Below are positions 55,224-64,000 of a DNA stretch of 64,000 nucleotides, piece by piece. Each line of letters begins with the position of its first letter. Position 1 is the stretch's first letter. The translations under genes and the position numbers were made by a program. The notes beneath the pieces are model-generated. The model saw only the letters and a list, made by a program, of their open reading frames with translations, was not told the DNA's origin and searched no databases. The DNA is taken from positions 1,736,001-1,800,000 of the forward strand of contig OX442321.1 in the NCBI GenBank assembly GCA_949358305.1, written 5' to 3'. The stretch comes from Strigamia acuminata. Taxonomy: Eukaryota; Arthropoda; Chilopoda; Geophilomorpha; Linotaeniidae.

Positions 55224-55483
55224 AACTGGTCAGGATTTTCAGGGTTTTCCAGGATAAATTTTCATGTGACTGTTACTAGCAAGTTTCAAATTTAGACTGA
55301 CTTTTCCTTGTTTTGTGACTTCTTAGCCAGGAAGCACATCCTGTTTGCCATAGGGGCTTGCAGGCTAGTTGCCCTGGCAACATCCCACTTGGTTACAGAA
55401 ACCATTTTTTAAGCACAAAAAAAACAGAAATAATTCTGATAATAAAAATAAAACATAATTCTAAATAATAATTTTGTTTTTAT
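55224..55483. other. Intergenic region
   Basis: No gene. AATAAA motifs for the next gene overlap its right end. Confidence 0.4.
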
Positions 55484-55757
55484 TTAATCCACTTCTCTGG
55501 GTTGTATCTTGGCCAGCGACTCGATTTTTTGTCTTTTGGTTGGTTTCTTCTTTCTCTCACATTTTAGTGTGTTCCAGTTACAAGTAAACCTCTTACAACA
55601 AGACTGAAAATTGTCACAAGGCCTATTTCTTCTGGAGCAGTGAAGGCGACTTTAAACATAATTGATTGATTGATAAAATCAAATTATGATAAAATTAAAT
55701 GAAACCTACTTTTTCCAATCATTGGATTTCGGATTGATGTTGTAGTGGGCAGTCACA
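55484..55757 (-). CDS. ICK peptide gene, first exon not found
   Basis: The last exon (55649-55484) follows acceptor GTTTAAAG in phase 2 and encodes 54 residues with the pattern C-x6-C-x5-CC-x4-C-x6-C, then a basic Lys/Arg tail. A 48-bp middle exon (55757-55710), bounded by TTTTTTGCAG and a GTAGGT donor, is open and phase 2 on both sides, so it could add 16 residues. No signal-peptide exon was recognised upstream to 56.6 kb, although a strong TATA box lies at 56579-56585. The cysteine exon is about as close to the one at 56.9 kb as expected for a tandem paralogue (shared SCC/FCC-K-x-x-TCNW core and CERKKK). Polyadenylation AATAAA overlaps the stop. Confidence 0.62.
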
Positions 55758-56578
55758 CTGCAAAAAATATAGGTGTTAAAGTGTGTAAGATTATACTTTT
55801 ATATGAGTGAAACACTTGTCCTTATTTCGACACCATTTTAGAATTAAATTACGTCAACAAGGTGGAATTAACATAAAGGTGTAAATATTAAATCTTTATG
55901 TGTGTACACCTAGCCACCTCTCTTTTTTAAAGATTCCATTGATTTCTTTGTAAATTAACAGCAAATGGTGCGTGGGAGATGTCTTGTTATAAGTATTTTT
56001 AATTTCCGCTCTACGTTCTGCGTTACGGCGCCGTGGCAGAAGCGTAATACCGACTATGCGTGTCATGAGGCCAATGGCCGCCATGCAGCCATCACTTTTG
56101 ATTATGCACTGTGAGACACCCATCATACCCCTAGACAACAATACATTTAATACCAAAACTAAACCTGTGTCTCTTGTGTATTTTGTGGTAAATCTTATCG
56201 TGTGTGTTGCGTCCAGCGGCTCGTGGCATTTCCCTGACCATGTGTCGTCCGTCCGAACAATCACATGTGAAATAGAAAATGACACAAGAAACTGTTTACG
56301 GCTTTTTATTCAGTGTCTAAGGGTCATTGTCTCAAGTCTTTTCTCATTGCTTGTGCTGTATTGCTACTAAGCACGTGGTCAGGAGGAGTCCGTGTGGGCA
56401 GTGTGGTCGGATTGCCATTGTTCCTGTAGGTCAGAGACAGCCCGTGTATTGCTCACAATACTGGAAATGGCTTAACCATTCTCTAAGCGTCATCATGGTG
56501 AACAAGTATTATAAAGGACCAAGACGCTTGTCTTGTGGTGGTCCTATCTAGACTGGGTCACCAATGGAACCTGGGCCC
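55758..56578. other. Intergenic or intron, with unsupported ORFs
   Basis: 55990-56390 is GC-richer and has overlapping ORFs on both strands (55896-56285 minus, 56056-56370 plus). Neither has a recognised family. It may be a decayed transposon. Confidence 0.3.
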
Positions 56579-56585
56579 TTTTATA
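56579..56585 (-). promoter_or_regulatory. TATA box, minus strand
   Basis: TATAAAA within GGACTATAAAAGGGCC, a strong consensus. It would start transcription near 56552, toward the ICK gene at 55.7 kb, whose first exon is missing. Confidence 0.35.
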
Positions 56586-56940
56586 GTCCAGTCTTGCATC
56601 ATACCTGTTGGTGACTTCCGGAACCAGCAACTCCCTCTGGTATGGTGGAGTTGCATTAAGCGGCCAAGCGGGCTATTTGGGAACTACGTTGCCTATGATC
56701 GTAAACTGGTCATACCTAAGTCACCTCGTAAAAAGCAACTAATTTATGTTAATTATGCCACTCTTATTTGTTACAACTCCAAAGATAGAAAGAGTATAAA
56801 AAATTAAAATATTCTGTTTATAACTAAGATATTTTATTTCTATCTTTTTTTTATATTTTTAGATAATACAGTAGGGTCAATGACAATAATTGTGCAATTT
56901 TAAAAGTACTGGTGTATTCATTTGGTCAATCTCGAGGATC

Positions 56941-57342
56941 TCAGAAGATTGGGCCCGCCTTGAATGGTCCAAGACCTCCAGGACCTCCAGGGCCACCAGG
57001 ACCTCCAGAACCTCCAAAACCTCCACCACCAGGACCTTTAGGATTTTTAGGGCCTCCGTTCTTTGGTTTCGATTTTCCGGTTCCTTTTTTCTTTCGCTCA
57101 CATTTTGAATCGTACCAGTTACAAGTTAAACCCTTACAGCAAAACTGAATAAAGCTGCAGTGCTTATTTTTTCTGGAGCAATGCGAGTGGCTTAAAAGAT
57201 AAATTATTGATAAAAGGTGAACGATAGTTAGAAAAATTGAAACTTACCCAGATTTACCTCCGGGTTTTTGTTGTTTTTTGGCTAAATTTTCAGTCACCAA
57301 CAAAACTATCATCAAACTAACAATAATGATTGAAGTCTTCAT
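56941..57342 (-). CDS. Secreted ICK peptide with a Gly/Pro-rich tail
   Basis: Two exons. Exon 1 (57342-57248) has an ATG, a strong signal peptide (Ile/Val/Leu core of about 13 residues), a Lys/Gln/Gly propeptide, and donor GTAAGT. The 57-bp intron ends TTATCTTTTAAG and both sides are phase 2. Exon 2 (57190-56941) encodes C-x6-C-x5-CC-x4-C-x6-C, a Lys-rich linker (CERKKK), then a tail of about 45 residues rich in Gly and Pro (GGPGGPGG repeats). The precursor is about 114 residues. TATATAAT at 57410-57403 sits about 60 bases before the ATG. The cysteine core matches the gene at 55.5 kb; exon 1 and promoter match the degenerate gene at 54.0 kb. Gly-rich extension of a knot domain is unusual. Function unknown; antimicrobial, venom or matrix roles are all possible. 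Confidence 0.78.
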
Positions 57343-57402
57343 TGTAGGTTGTCAGGTCTTTTCTGAGCTCTTTGGCTGTGAAATTTTTAAAGATTTGGGT
57401 TC

Positions 57403-57410
57403 ATTATATA
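57403..57410 (-). promoter_or_regulatory. TATA box of the Gly-tailed ICK gene
   Basis: TATATAAT on the minus strand, about 25-35 bases before a likely start near 57375. The equivalent position upstream of the degenerate paralogue reads ATTGAAAATG. Confidence 0.45.
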
Positions 57411-57779
57411 TCAAATTTGTCAGCTGTTTTTGAATATGGCTCATTATTGAAATTAACTGAATAAATACTGTATAGAAAAGAATTAATTATTTCATTGATG
57501 AAAGTTTGTTTAGTTTTGTTGGTTTTTCTATATATATATAGATTTGATTTATTAGTTTGTTTTATAATTATAATTTTAAATATAAAATTTTATATTTAAA
57601 ATTATTATAAGTTTTTTAATGAGAATATTTTATGTAATTTTCTAAATTAATGCTGCTGAAGCCAGAAATCACAAATAAGATTTTTAAATCTGGTAAAATC
57701 TGTTAGATTTTAGTAATTTATGTACTATTTGCTAAAGAATTTGACATAATTTTATGAGGATTTTTGGATTTTAGATGGA
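57411..57779. other. Gene-free stretch
   Basis: AT-rich, with a TATA run near 57530. No ORF with support. Confidence 0.4.
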
Positions 57780-58090
57780 TGGTGTCAAGATTTTATAAGT
57801 TTTTAAGATTTATTGGGTTTTTTTTTAGAACTTTTAATACTTTTTTTTTGGATTTTTAATGTTTTTTAGGCTTTTAAATATTTTTTTTTTGGATTTTGAA
57901 TATTTATTTTGGGATTTGAATTTTTTTTTTTATTATTTTGAATTTTTTTTTTAGGTTTTGAATTTTTTTTTTTAGGATTTTGAATATTTTTTTTAGGTTT
58001 TGAATTTTTTTTTTAGGATTTTGAATATTATTTTTTAGGATTAGAATTTTTTTTTTTGGATTTTGAATATTTATTTTTATAATTTCGTTA
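57780..58090. repeat. T-tract minisatellite
   Basis: About 12 units of TTTTTTTTTAGGATTTTGAA of varying T length (20-30 bp). A weaker version of the same pattern recurs at 58435-58620. Confidence 0.8.
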
Positions 58091-59278
58091 TTTTTTGAGC
58101 ATTTTAAGGGGCCTTCCATAAATGCCGTAACGCTTTAGGGACTGGAGAGGGTTTCAAATTTTGTTGCCGGTTATTACATGTAACGTAACATGTAAAATAA
58201 AATAATTATTTTAATTTAGACAAAATATGCATATTGATGCGAATTGACTTTTGAAATTTTGGTGGGGGTGTCAGTTTAATTACGTAATTTCCTAGTGGGG
58301 TTTGGGAATTTATTACGACCGTGTTAGAGGGGGGAAGGGGGTCTGAAAAATCACAAATTGTGTGTTACTTAATTTATGGACGACCCCTTATTAAGAAATT
58401 CTTGGAATTTGAACTCTTTATTTTAGAAATTTATAATTTTTTTTTAGGATTTTTAAACATTTTTTAGGTTTTTTGACCGATCTTTTAAGATTATTGAATA
58501 ATCTTTTTTGGATTTTTGACCATATTTTAGATTTTTGAACGATTTTTTAAGATTTTTAATTTTTTTTTGGATTTTTAAACAATTTTTTAAGATTTTTAAA
58601 CATTTTTTTAGAATTTATATGATTTAAGATTTCCTGAATTTGTAAATCCCAAATCTTGGACAATATGAGACTTCCATTACTGACACATTCAATTACAAAC
58701 AGTTGATATATTGTTCATTACTTTAAATTAATCTCCATCAGAAAAAATAAAACTTTTCATTTCTACTTCAACTTCCCTTTATTACAAGTAGAAGTAAAAA
58801 AAAAAAGTAATTACTTCTTAGTGACATTCTGAGTTGCTAATATCGAAAATGGAGCATTTCATACAGTAACATCTGGCTTGTATCTTGTCCCAGTGACAGA
58901 TGGTGGTGAGCACTTTCCCCTTCTTTTTCCATGTGGTTTGAGCATTTCAACTGACACAATTTCATTATTCCACTCCACCTGCATCTTTACATCATTTTCC
59001 ATCCTCCTTCTGATTAACATTTATCAAAACCAAATACCCTACATCTAAAACACATTCCACTCACACTTAACCCTCGTTTCATTAACTCCCAAACTCCCAC
59101 ACTTCTTCCTTTATTAATTCCTTTATTTAGAATAACTTAAGTGATTTGCACCTCAAATTTATTTCTAGGGACAGGTCATTGAAGGCTCTTAGTTGAGTAG
59201 GAAATACCATTAAAAGTGTCATTTATTACATGCTTATAGTGTCAGGGCGGTCAAGCGCCACTAAAACACATCTAACGC
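58091..59278. other. Gene-free stretch
   Basis: 58435-58620 continues the T-tract pattern. 58818-58946 on the minus strand is an open piece with five cysteines but no acceptor, not called as a gene. Confidence 0.35.
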
Positions 59279-59756
59279 TAGGTTCACACTTGGGTTCACA
59301 CTAGACGCAACGTAAGGAGAAATTAGTCAAACGCAACGCAGAGTCTGTTCACACGGTAGGGCGCTTGTGAACAGAGCTGAAACAATTGATGTTGTTTTTG
59401 GCAAATCAGATGGTTTCAATGACACCTGGAATTGGATCTAGTTCTAGAACTAGTTCCAGAATCCGAAAATGGCGGCCTGTTTGCACGAGGTAAAGTCTTG
59501 CCAACCAGACGTGAATCGACGAGAGTTGGAGTCAATCGTGATTGGTTGGCTGCAAGACCTTTCCTTGCGTTGTGTCGCTAACTTCAACTTTAGACCTATA
59601 CTAAGCCTTTTTCTGTTCACTATCATTGGTAGTAATAATGCTTTGCGGAGTTGAAGCAGGAATTGGCGTCAACATCAAGAATTTTTGGACGCAAGCAGCT
59701 TGCGTTGCATCAGTTTTCTTGCATTGCGTCTAGTGTGAACACAAGTGTGAACCTAG
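59279..59756 (-). mobile_element. MITE with GGTTCACACTTG ends, copy 2
   Basis: Inverted relative to 35171-35703 and shorter by about 55 bases. Ends TAGGTTCACACTTGGGTTCA and GTGAACACAAGTGTGAACCTA. The interior on the plus strand has an open 61-codon piece (59469-59654), partly shared with copy 1, possibly a remnant of the parent transposon's gene. Confidence 0.8.
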
Positions 59757-60240
59757 CTTTAGAGGACAACGGCTCTGAATAAACACCTGGGAGTTTAAAC
59801 TTTTTTGAGACTCTGCCAGGCGGTTATTTGAACAGGATGGTTTTTTAAAAATTTGTGATTTTATGACCCCGGCGTTTATATCACCCAGGCGCTTAATCCT
59901 TGGAGGCGTAAGGGTAAAATATACCCGTTTTGGTATAAGGCATTACGCATTTAGGTACAATTTTCAGGTCAATTAGTTAAAGTGCTGCTTAGGTTTTTTT
60001 ATAAGTTTGCTACTAATTTTATAGAGGTCGCTAGTTGTGAACAATCTTAATAATGAATTTTTCACCAACTAGTGGTGGGTTTAAACACTACTGGTAAAAG
60101 CCAAAAGCTGTTAACTGAAGCCAGCTTAATAGTTTTGCTGAAGTCTTAAGGGGCAGAAAATCTCCATTTAGCATAATGAATTAAATGAATGTCCAATGAC
60201 TTCAAATTTCACCTGAGATAAAGTTCAGTGTAATATAAAC
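59757..60240. other. Gene-free stretch
   Basis: No supported feature. Confidence 0.4.
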
Positions 60241-60423
60241 AAAATCACAAACTTTTGTCCGAAGAAATATGGAAAATACTTGAATAGTATTGACATAAAA
60301 CATGATCGAGCAAATGTGTATACTAGTACATCTCAACAAAATGGAGTTGCTGAAAGGATTAACCAAACGTTAATGGAATGTGTTCGAGCGCGTTTAAACT
60401 ACGCTCAATCACCTCAAAATTAA
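60241..60423 (+). pseudogene. Ty1/copia integrase fragment
   Basis: The frame reads KKYGKYLNSIDIKHDRANVY and then TSTSQQNGVAERINQT. The QQNGVAERxNxT block is the hallmark of the copia-type integrase core and includes its catalytic Glu (60352-60354). The two catalytic Asp regions upstream are absent and a stop closes the frame at 60421. A second short acidic open piece at about 60554-60633 could be the following linker. A dead relic of a different superfamily from the element at 4.8-13 kb. Confidence 0.72.
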
Positions 60424-61184
60424 ACGTTAAAGAAATATTTTTTTCTGACTTGGCAACCCTTGCAGTGCTCGTGTCTTTTGCAAACCCAAAACATCCAGTG
60501 GGATAGAGACATCTCTGCGATATCTCTTTGGAATAAAGAGTTCGTCCGGATTTCATCTCGCACTATGATGATGATAACGAGGCTGATAATGGAGCCTGGT
60601 TTGACGAGGAGCTATTAAATGCAGCACTCGCTTGAAATGTCATCAGTTCTATTTGTCAGTTCCATCTTCCATCTTTAGGACTCTGATCGTAAAAGTCGAT
60701 TGACTGGAATCAAGAAATCAAGATTAGGGAATGGGAAATTGGACTTGTAATCAGCCATTTGTGAGATTTTCTAAATGTTTGTTTGCTCACATCTATCGGC
60801 TTAACTCGAATCACCGAACAAATAAAAGCGCCTTCTTGCAAGAATTAGTGAAGCAGACATGTGTTTTGGACGTTGGGGTGTGAGTGGGGTGGGACATTTG
60901 TAAATCCATACCATATAGACCTAAACACACTGCAAATAGCACCCATGCTAAATGAGGAAGTGACGTAATTTACTTCTCATCAACTTCCTGTTTTATCGTT
61001 ATGGATTGTGAAATCCCGAAGTAACGCAGTTTTAAAATTTATTCTCTGTGCTGATTTCAGCCAGCCATAACATTGACAGGAAGAGAAAACTAGGTGACGT
61101 CACTTCCTGTTGATGCGGTCTTTCTACCCACAATTCATCAGTCTACAAACAGCTTGTCTCTGGTGACTGTTTTTTGCAACAATT
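60424..61184. other. Gene-free stretch
   Basis: Beyond possible copia remains to 60633 nothing was recognised. Confidence 0.4.
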
Positions 61185-61278
61185 CATCACCCTGGTGGCA
61201 ATTTTTGCTACCATGCATCACCCTGGTGGCAATTTTTGCTACCATGCATCACCCTTGTGGCAATTTTTGCTACTGTGC
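61185..61278. repeat. 31-bp tandem repeat, three copies
   Basis: CATCACCCTGGTGGCAATTT plus TTGCTACCATG starts at 61185, 61216 and 61247. Confidence 0.88.
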
Positions 61279-62639
61279 ATAAAATATGTATTTACACAGA
61301 TGGGGGCCTTGAATTTATGCAAATTTATTGTTTGCACAGATAAAGGTGGCTGGGAAAAGGATTTATTCTGCACTTTAGTAGTGAATTCAGAGAAAAATAG
61401 TTAATCGATGAAATTTATTAAAAAAACTCATTAACCCCTTTTAATTTGCTGTCCAATTTGACCCCTCGGTAAAGCCGGTAAACAATCTCCCACTTATGCT
61501 TTATTTACACTGGTAAAAAGAGATATATGTAATGAGGTTTTTTTTTTCTTCTTTCTACCCTGTCCTCTCTCTATTAGATATAATTACCAGAAGGCCCATG
61601 GTGTGGATAACAAAATAGAAACCTTGTATGGGTGGATAATTACCACACCACATGCCTTATCTGGGCTGGAACACACTACATTATTGGGTATCTGTTTTCA
61701 TTTGCCTTCTATGAGAGAAAGAGAGAGATAGAAAAAAAAAGTATAAAAATTAATATTAAAAAAAAAAATTTTTTTTAAATATTTTTTTTAAAAATTTAAT
61801 TTAATTTGATTGACATAAAACAGGCAATAAAAATTCATTTGTCCATTCCCACTGACCACTGATGAATTTTTTAATTAGCATCACAACTGGCCATTGTCCA
61901 GTATGTCCACATTGTCCACCCTTAATTAGCATGATAATTAAAGCCCCCACACGTCCAAATGGACACTAATTCCAACAAAAATGTCCACTCTGACATTCCT
62001 CGCACATTGAGTCAAGATTTGTGTTCTCCAGGGAAGCCGACCTCGTGTTATTTGTCCAGCACTTAAAACGTATGGATTTTGCGGCTGTAAAAATGTTGAG
62101 GGGTCGAAAATAAAATATACGCTTTTAAAAAGTGTTTTGCCATCGATTTTGTCGTCGGCTCGTCGCGCCTCGGTATGACGTATTCATTCATACGTGTTGG
62201 TCGTCGTTGTTGTGAAAAAAGCAAAGGACGGTGTGTGTCGTTTCTTTCATCGGCGCAATAGTCGTAGTAGCCGGCATTTATTTTGTTTGCCGCTATCGTG
62301 TTGCAACAGCTGCCGGGAATTTCTTGCGGTGGTGTAACCCTCTGTTGGTGGCTTTTATGACTTCTATAAATACAACGTTTGATCATTTTCCGGCTCGCTA
62401 TCTGCCGACTTGTGTTACATGCCAAATGGAATTTCTTTTTCAGCTTTTTTACGTCTCTTTTCTTGCGAAGAAATTGAAATCTTTTTCTTTTCAGTTTTTT
62501 TTTTATTCTGTGCAAATTTTTTTTTTTTTTTTTTTTTTTATTGTATTAACATGAAGTCAAATATTTTTATTTGGGTTTTTTTTTTAATATAAAAAGTAGG
62601 ATCGAGGTTTGGAATTTTCTAAACGGGATTTTTGATGCA
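61279..62639. other. Gene-free stretch
   Basis: An A/T block lies at 61730-61805. The 150-codon minus frame at 62063-62515 is Lys/Arg-rich and overlaps a plus frame of similar length; neither is supported. Confidence 0.35.
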
Positions 62640-63345
62640 GACAAGCACGCTTTTTTAGATTAAAAATTCGATTTTTAGACTTGAGATTCATTTTTTGGAC
62701 TTAGAAATTCATCTTTGAGATCTAGAAAATTATTTTTTTAGACCACAAATTCATTTTTTAGACCAAAAATTTATTTTTATTGACTGAAAATTCATTTTTG
62801 AACCAAAACATTTATTTTTGACTAATCAAAAACCTCCAATTTTTTACCAAAACATCCAATATTTGACCAAAAACATCCAATTATGGTCCAAAAATATTTA
62901 ATTTCTGACTAAAAACATCTAATTTTGACCAAAAACATCCAATTTTTGACCAAAAGCATCCAATTTTTGACCAAAAACATTCATTTTTATACAAAACGTT
63001 TAATTTTGGCCAAAAACATCTAATTTTTTTACCAAAAACATCCATATTTTGACCAAAAACATCCATATTTCGACCAAAAACATCCATATTTTGACCAAAA
63101 ACATTCATTTTTTGACCAAAAACATTCATTTTTATACAAAAACAATCAATTTTATACAAAAACATCCAATTTTTGACCGAAACATTCAATTTTTGACTAC
63201 AAACATCCAATTTTTGACCAAAATCATCCAATTTTTGACCAAAATCATCCAATTTTTGACCAAAATCATCCAATTTTTGACCAAAATCATCCAATTTTTT
63301 ACCAAAATCATCTAATTTTTGACCAAAATCATCCAGTTTTGTGTG
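62640..63345. repeat. 21-bp minisatellite
   Basis: Units of 21 bp, ATCCAATTTTTGACCAAAA plus TC or AC, cleanest at 63190-63340. Diverged units (TTTAGACCAAAAATTCA) lie to the left. Open frames on both strands (KLDDFGQ repeats on minus) follow from the period. Confidence 0.88.
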
Positions 63346-64000
63346 AAAAATCGAACCAAAACGGCCACCCTCTACACGTTTTCCTGTACTGGAGACTAAA
63401 TGCGGGCACACTCCAGAAAACTTTCGCTTTTCCCCAGCGCCGAAACACCAAACGATCCAAACCACATTCCTCCGCCTTTCCTTACATCTGCACTCAACAT
63501 CGATTATTTTTTCCCCACAAAATAAAATCACTTTTCAAGGTAGCCCAGCTGGTGCTAACCCTATTCCTACCAAATTACACGGCACTCCAAACAAGGTGAC
63601 AACTTTGACTGGACCCAACACGTGATAACACAACCCCAATTAGCATAACATTGTATTAACATGTCAGACCACAATTAAATTCATCCATTTCCTCTTTAAT
63701 TTTTTGACCACAGCTGTGGGCTCCGAACGGCACCAGAGGGAGCTCCATTTGCATTTTTATTCTTTGCAAACCCCCCCCCTCACCCCCCCGCTCTCTCTCT
63801 CTTCTTTTATATGCTAATAAGACACGAGCTCATTGTTCTTGCGAGCAAAATTTCATTCACTACTCCTCCCTCTAATTATAGTGTCGATTTACCGAGCGCC
63901 ATTGCGACTCCCGATCGAATCCTGCAGGGGGCCAGGGGCTTCGAGTTTGGCCGCAACCGGGGCTACTCCTCTTACATAATGACCTTCACTTAATCTCACT
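63346..64000. other. Gene-free right edge, GC-richer
   Basis: More balanced composition with CpGs and several pyrimidine runs (63770-63805, C and CT). It could be the flank or promoter area of a gene beyond the window, but no exon is visible. Confidence 0.3.

Noticed and set aside
55896-56370. Overlapping ORFs of about 100-130 codons on both strands
   Set aside because: No recognised family or splice pattern. It may be a decayed transposon but cannot be supported.
56912-57148. Collagen-like plus-strand frame with PPGPPGPPGPP
   Set aside because: It is the antisense of the Gly/Pro tail of the minus-strand ICK gene, whose signal exon, splice sites and paralogue support the minus reading.
58818-58946. 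Minus-strand open piece with five Cys (C-x8-C-x-C-x2-C-x9-C) as another peptide gene
   Set aside because: No usable acceptor before the first Cys, no signal exon, and a different cysteine pattern from the cluster.
62063-62515. Lys/Arg-rich 150-codon minus-strand ORF
   Set aside because: Overlaps T-runs and an equally long plus-strand frame. No family, promoter or splice evidence.
62881-63531. 216-codon minus-strand frame with KLDDFGQ repeats
   Set aside because: Again a 21-bp array, with non-repeat ends that lack splice or start signals.

Overview
The window looks like intergenic and accessory DNA from an AT-rich animal genome, most likely an arthropod. The evidence is short introns of about 57-66 bp with GTAAGT donors, a (TTAGG)4 tract, many MITE-like DNA transposons, Ty3/gypsy and copia remains, and small secreted cystine-knot peptide genes. 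A springtail or another small arthropod would fit, but nothing in the sequence fixes the species. There are no bacterial features, and I recognised no tRNA, rRNA or CRISPR.

Bases 1-2287 appear to be the 3' end of a plus-strand LTR element, with a polypurine tract followed by an LTR starting TGTGAC. Bases 2288-13083 hold a large minus-strand Ty3/gypsy-like retroelement. In its own 5' to 3' order it has a 5' LTR, a tRNA-Pro-type primer-binding site, a 1007-residue Gag with an AT-hook and a zinc knuckle, a textbook -1 frameshift signal (A AAA AAC plus a hairpin), an intact Pol (PR-RT-RH-IN), and a GC-rich third ORF that needs splicing. No matching 3' LTR is visible.

Bases 13-47 kb are mostly gene-free. 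They carry AT-rich minisatellites, several with a period of 20-21 bp, a 284-bp satellite, and about ten MITEs or foldbacks, some abutting one another. One MITE insertion is proved by an empty paralogous site nearby. A few isolated exon-like ORFs occur (37, 40, 41 and 47 kb).

Bases 48.8-57.4 kb hold the most interesting locus: six genes or relics of small secreted cysteine-rich peptides, all on the minus strand. Three have the inhibitor-cystine-knot (ICK) pattern, one has a reduced 4-Cys pattern, one is degenerate and one is a clear pseudogene. Where a signal exon is found, it joins a cysteine exon through a phase-2 intron. In one gene the intron is expanded by a 21-bp minisatellite. A foldback, two MITEs and a probable solo LTR have inserted among them.

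Bases 57.4-64 kb are again gene-free, with T-tract repeats, a second copy of the TTCACACT MITE, a copia integrase fragment, a 31-bp tandem repeat and a 21-bp minisatellite.
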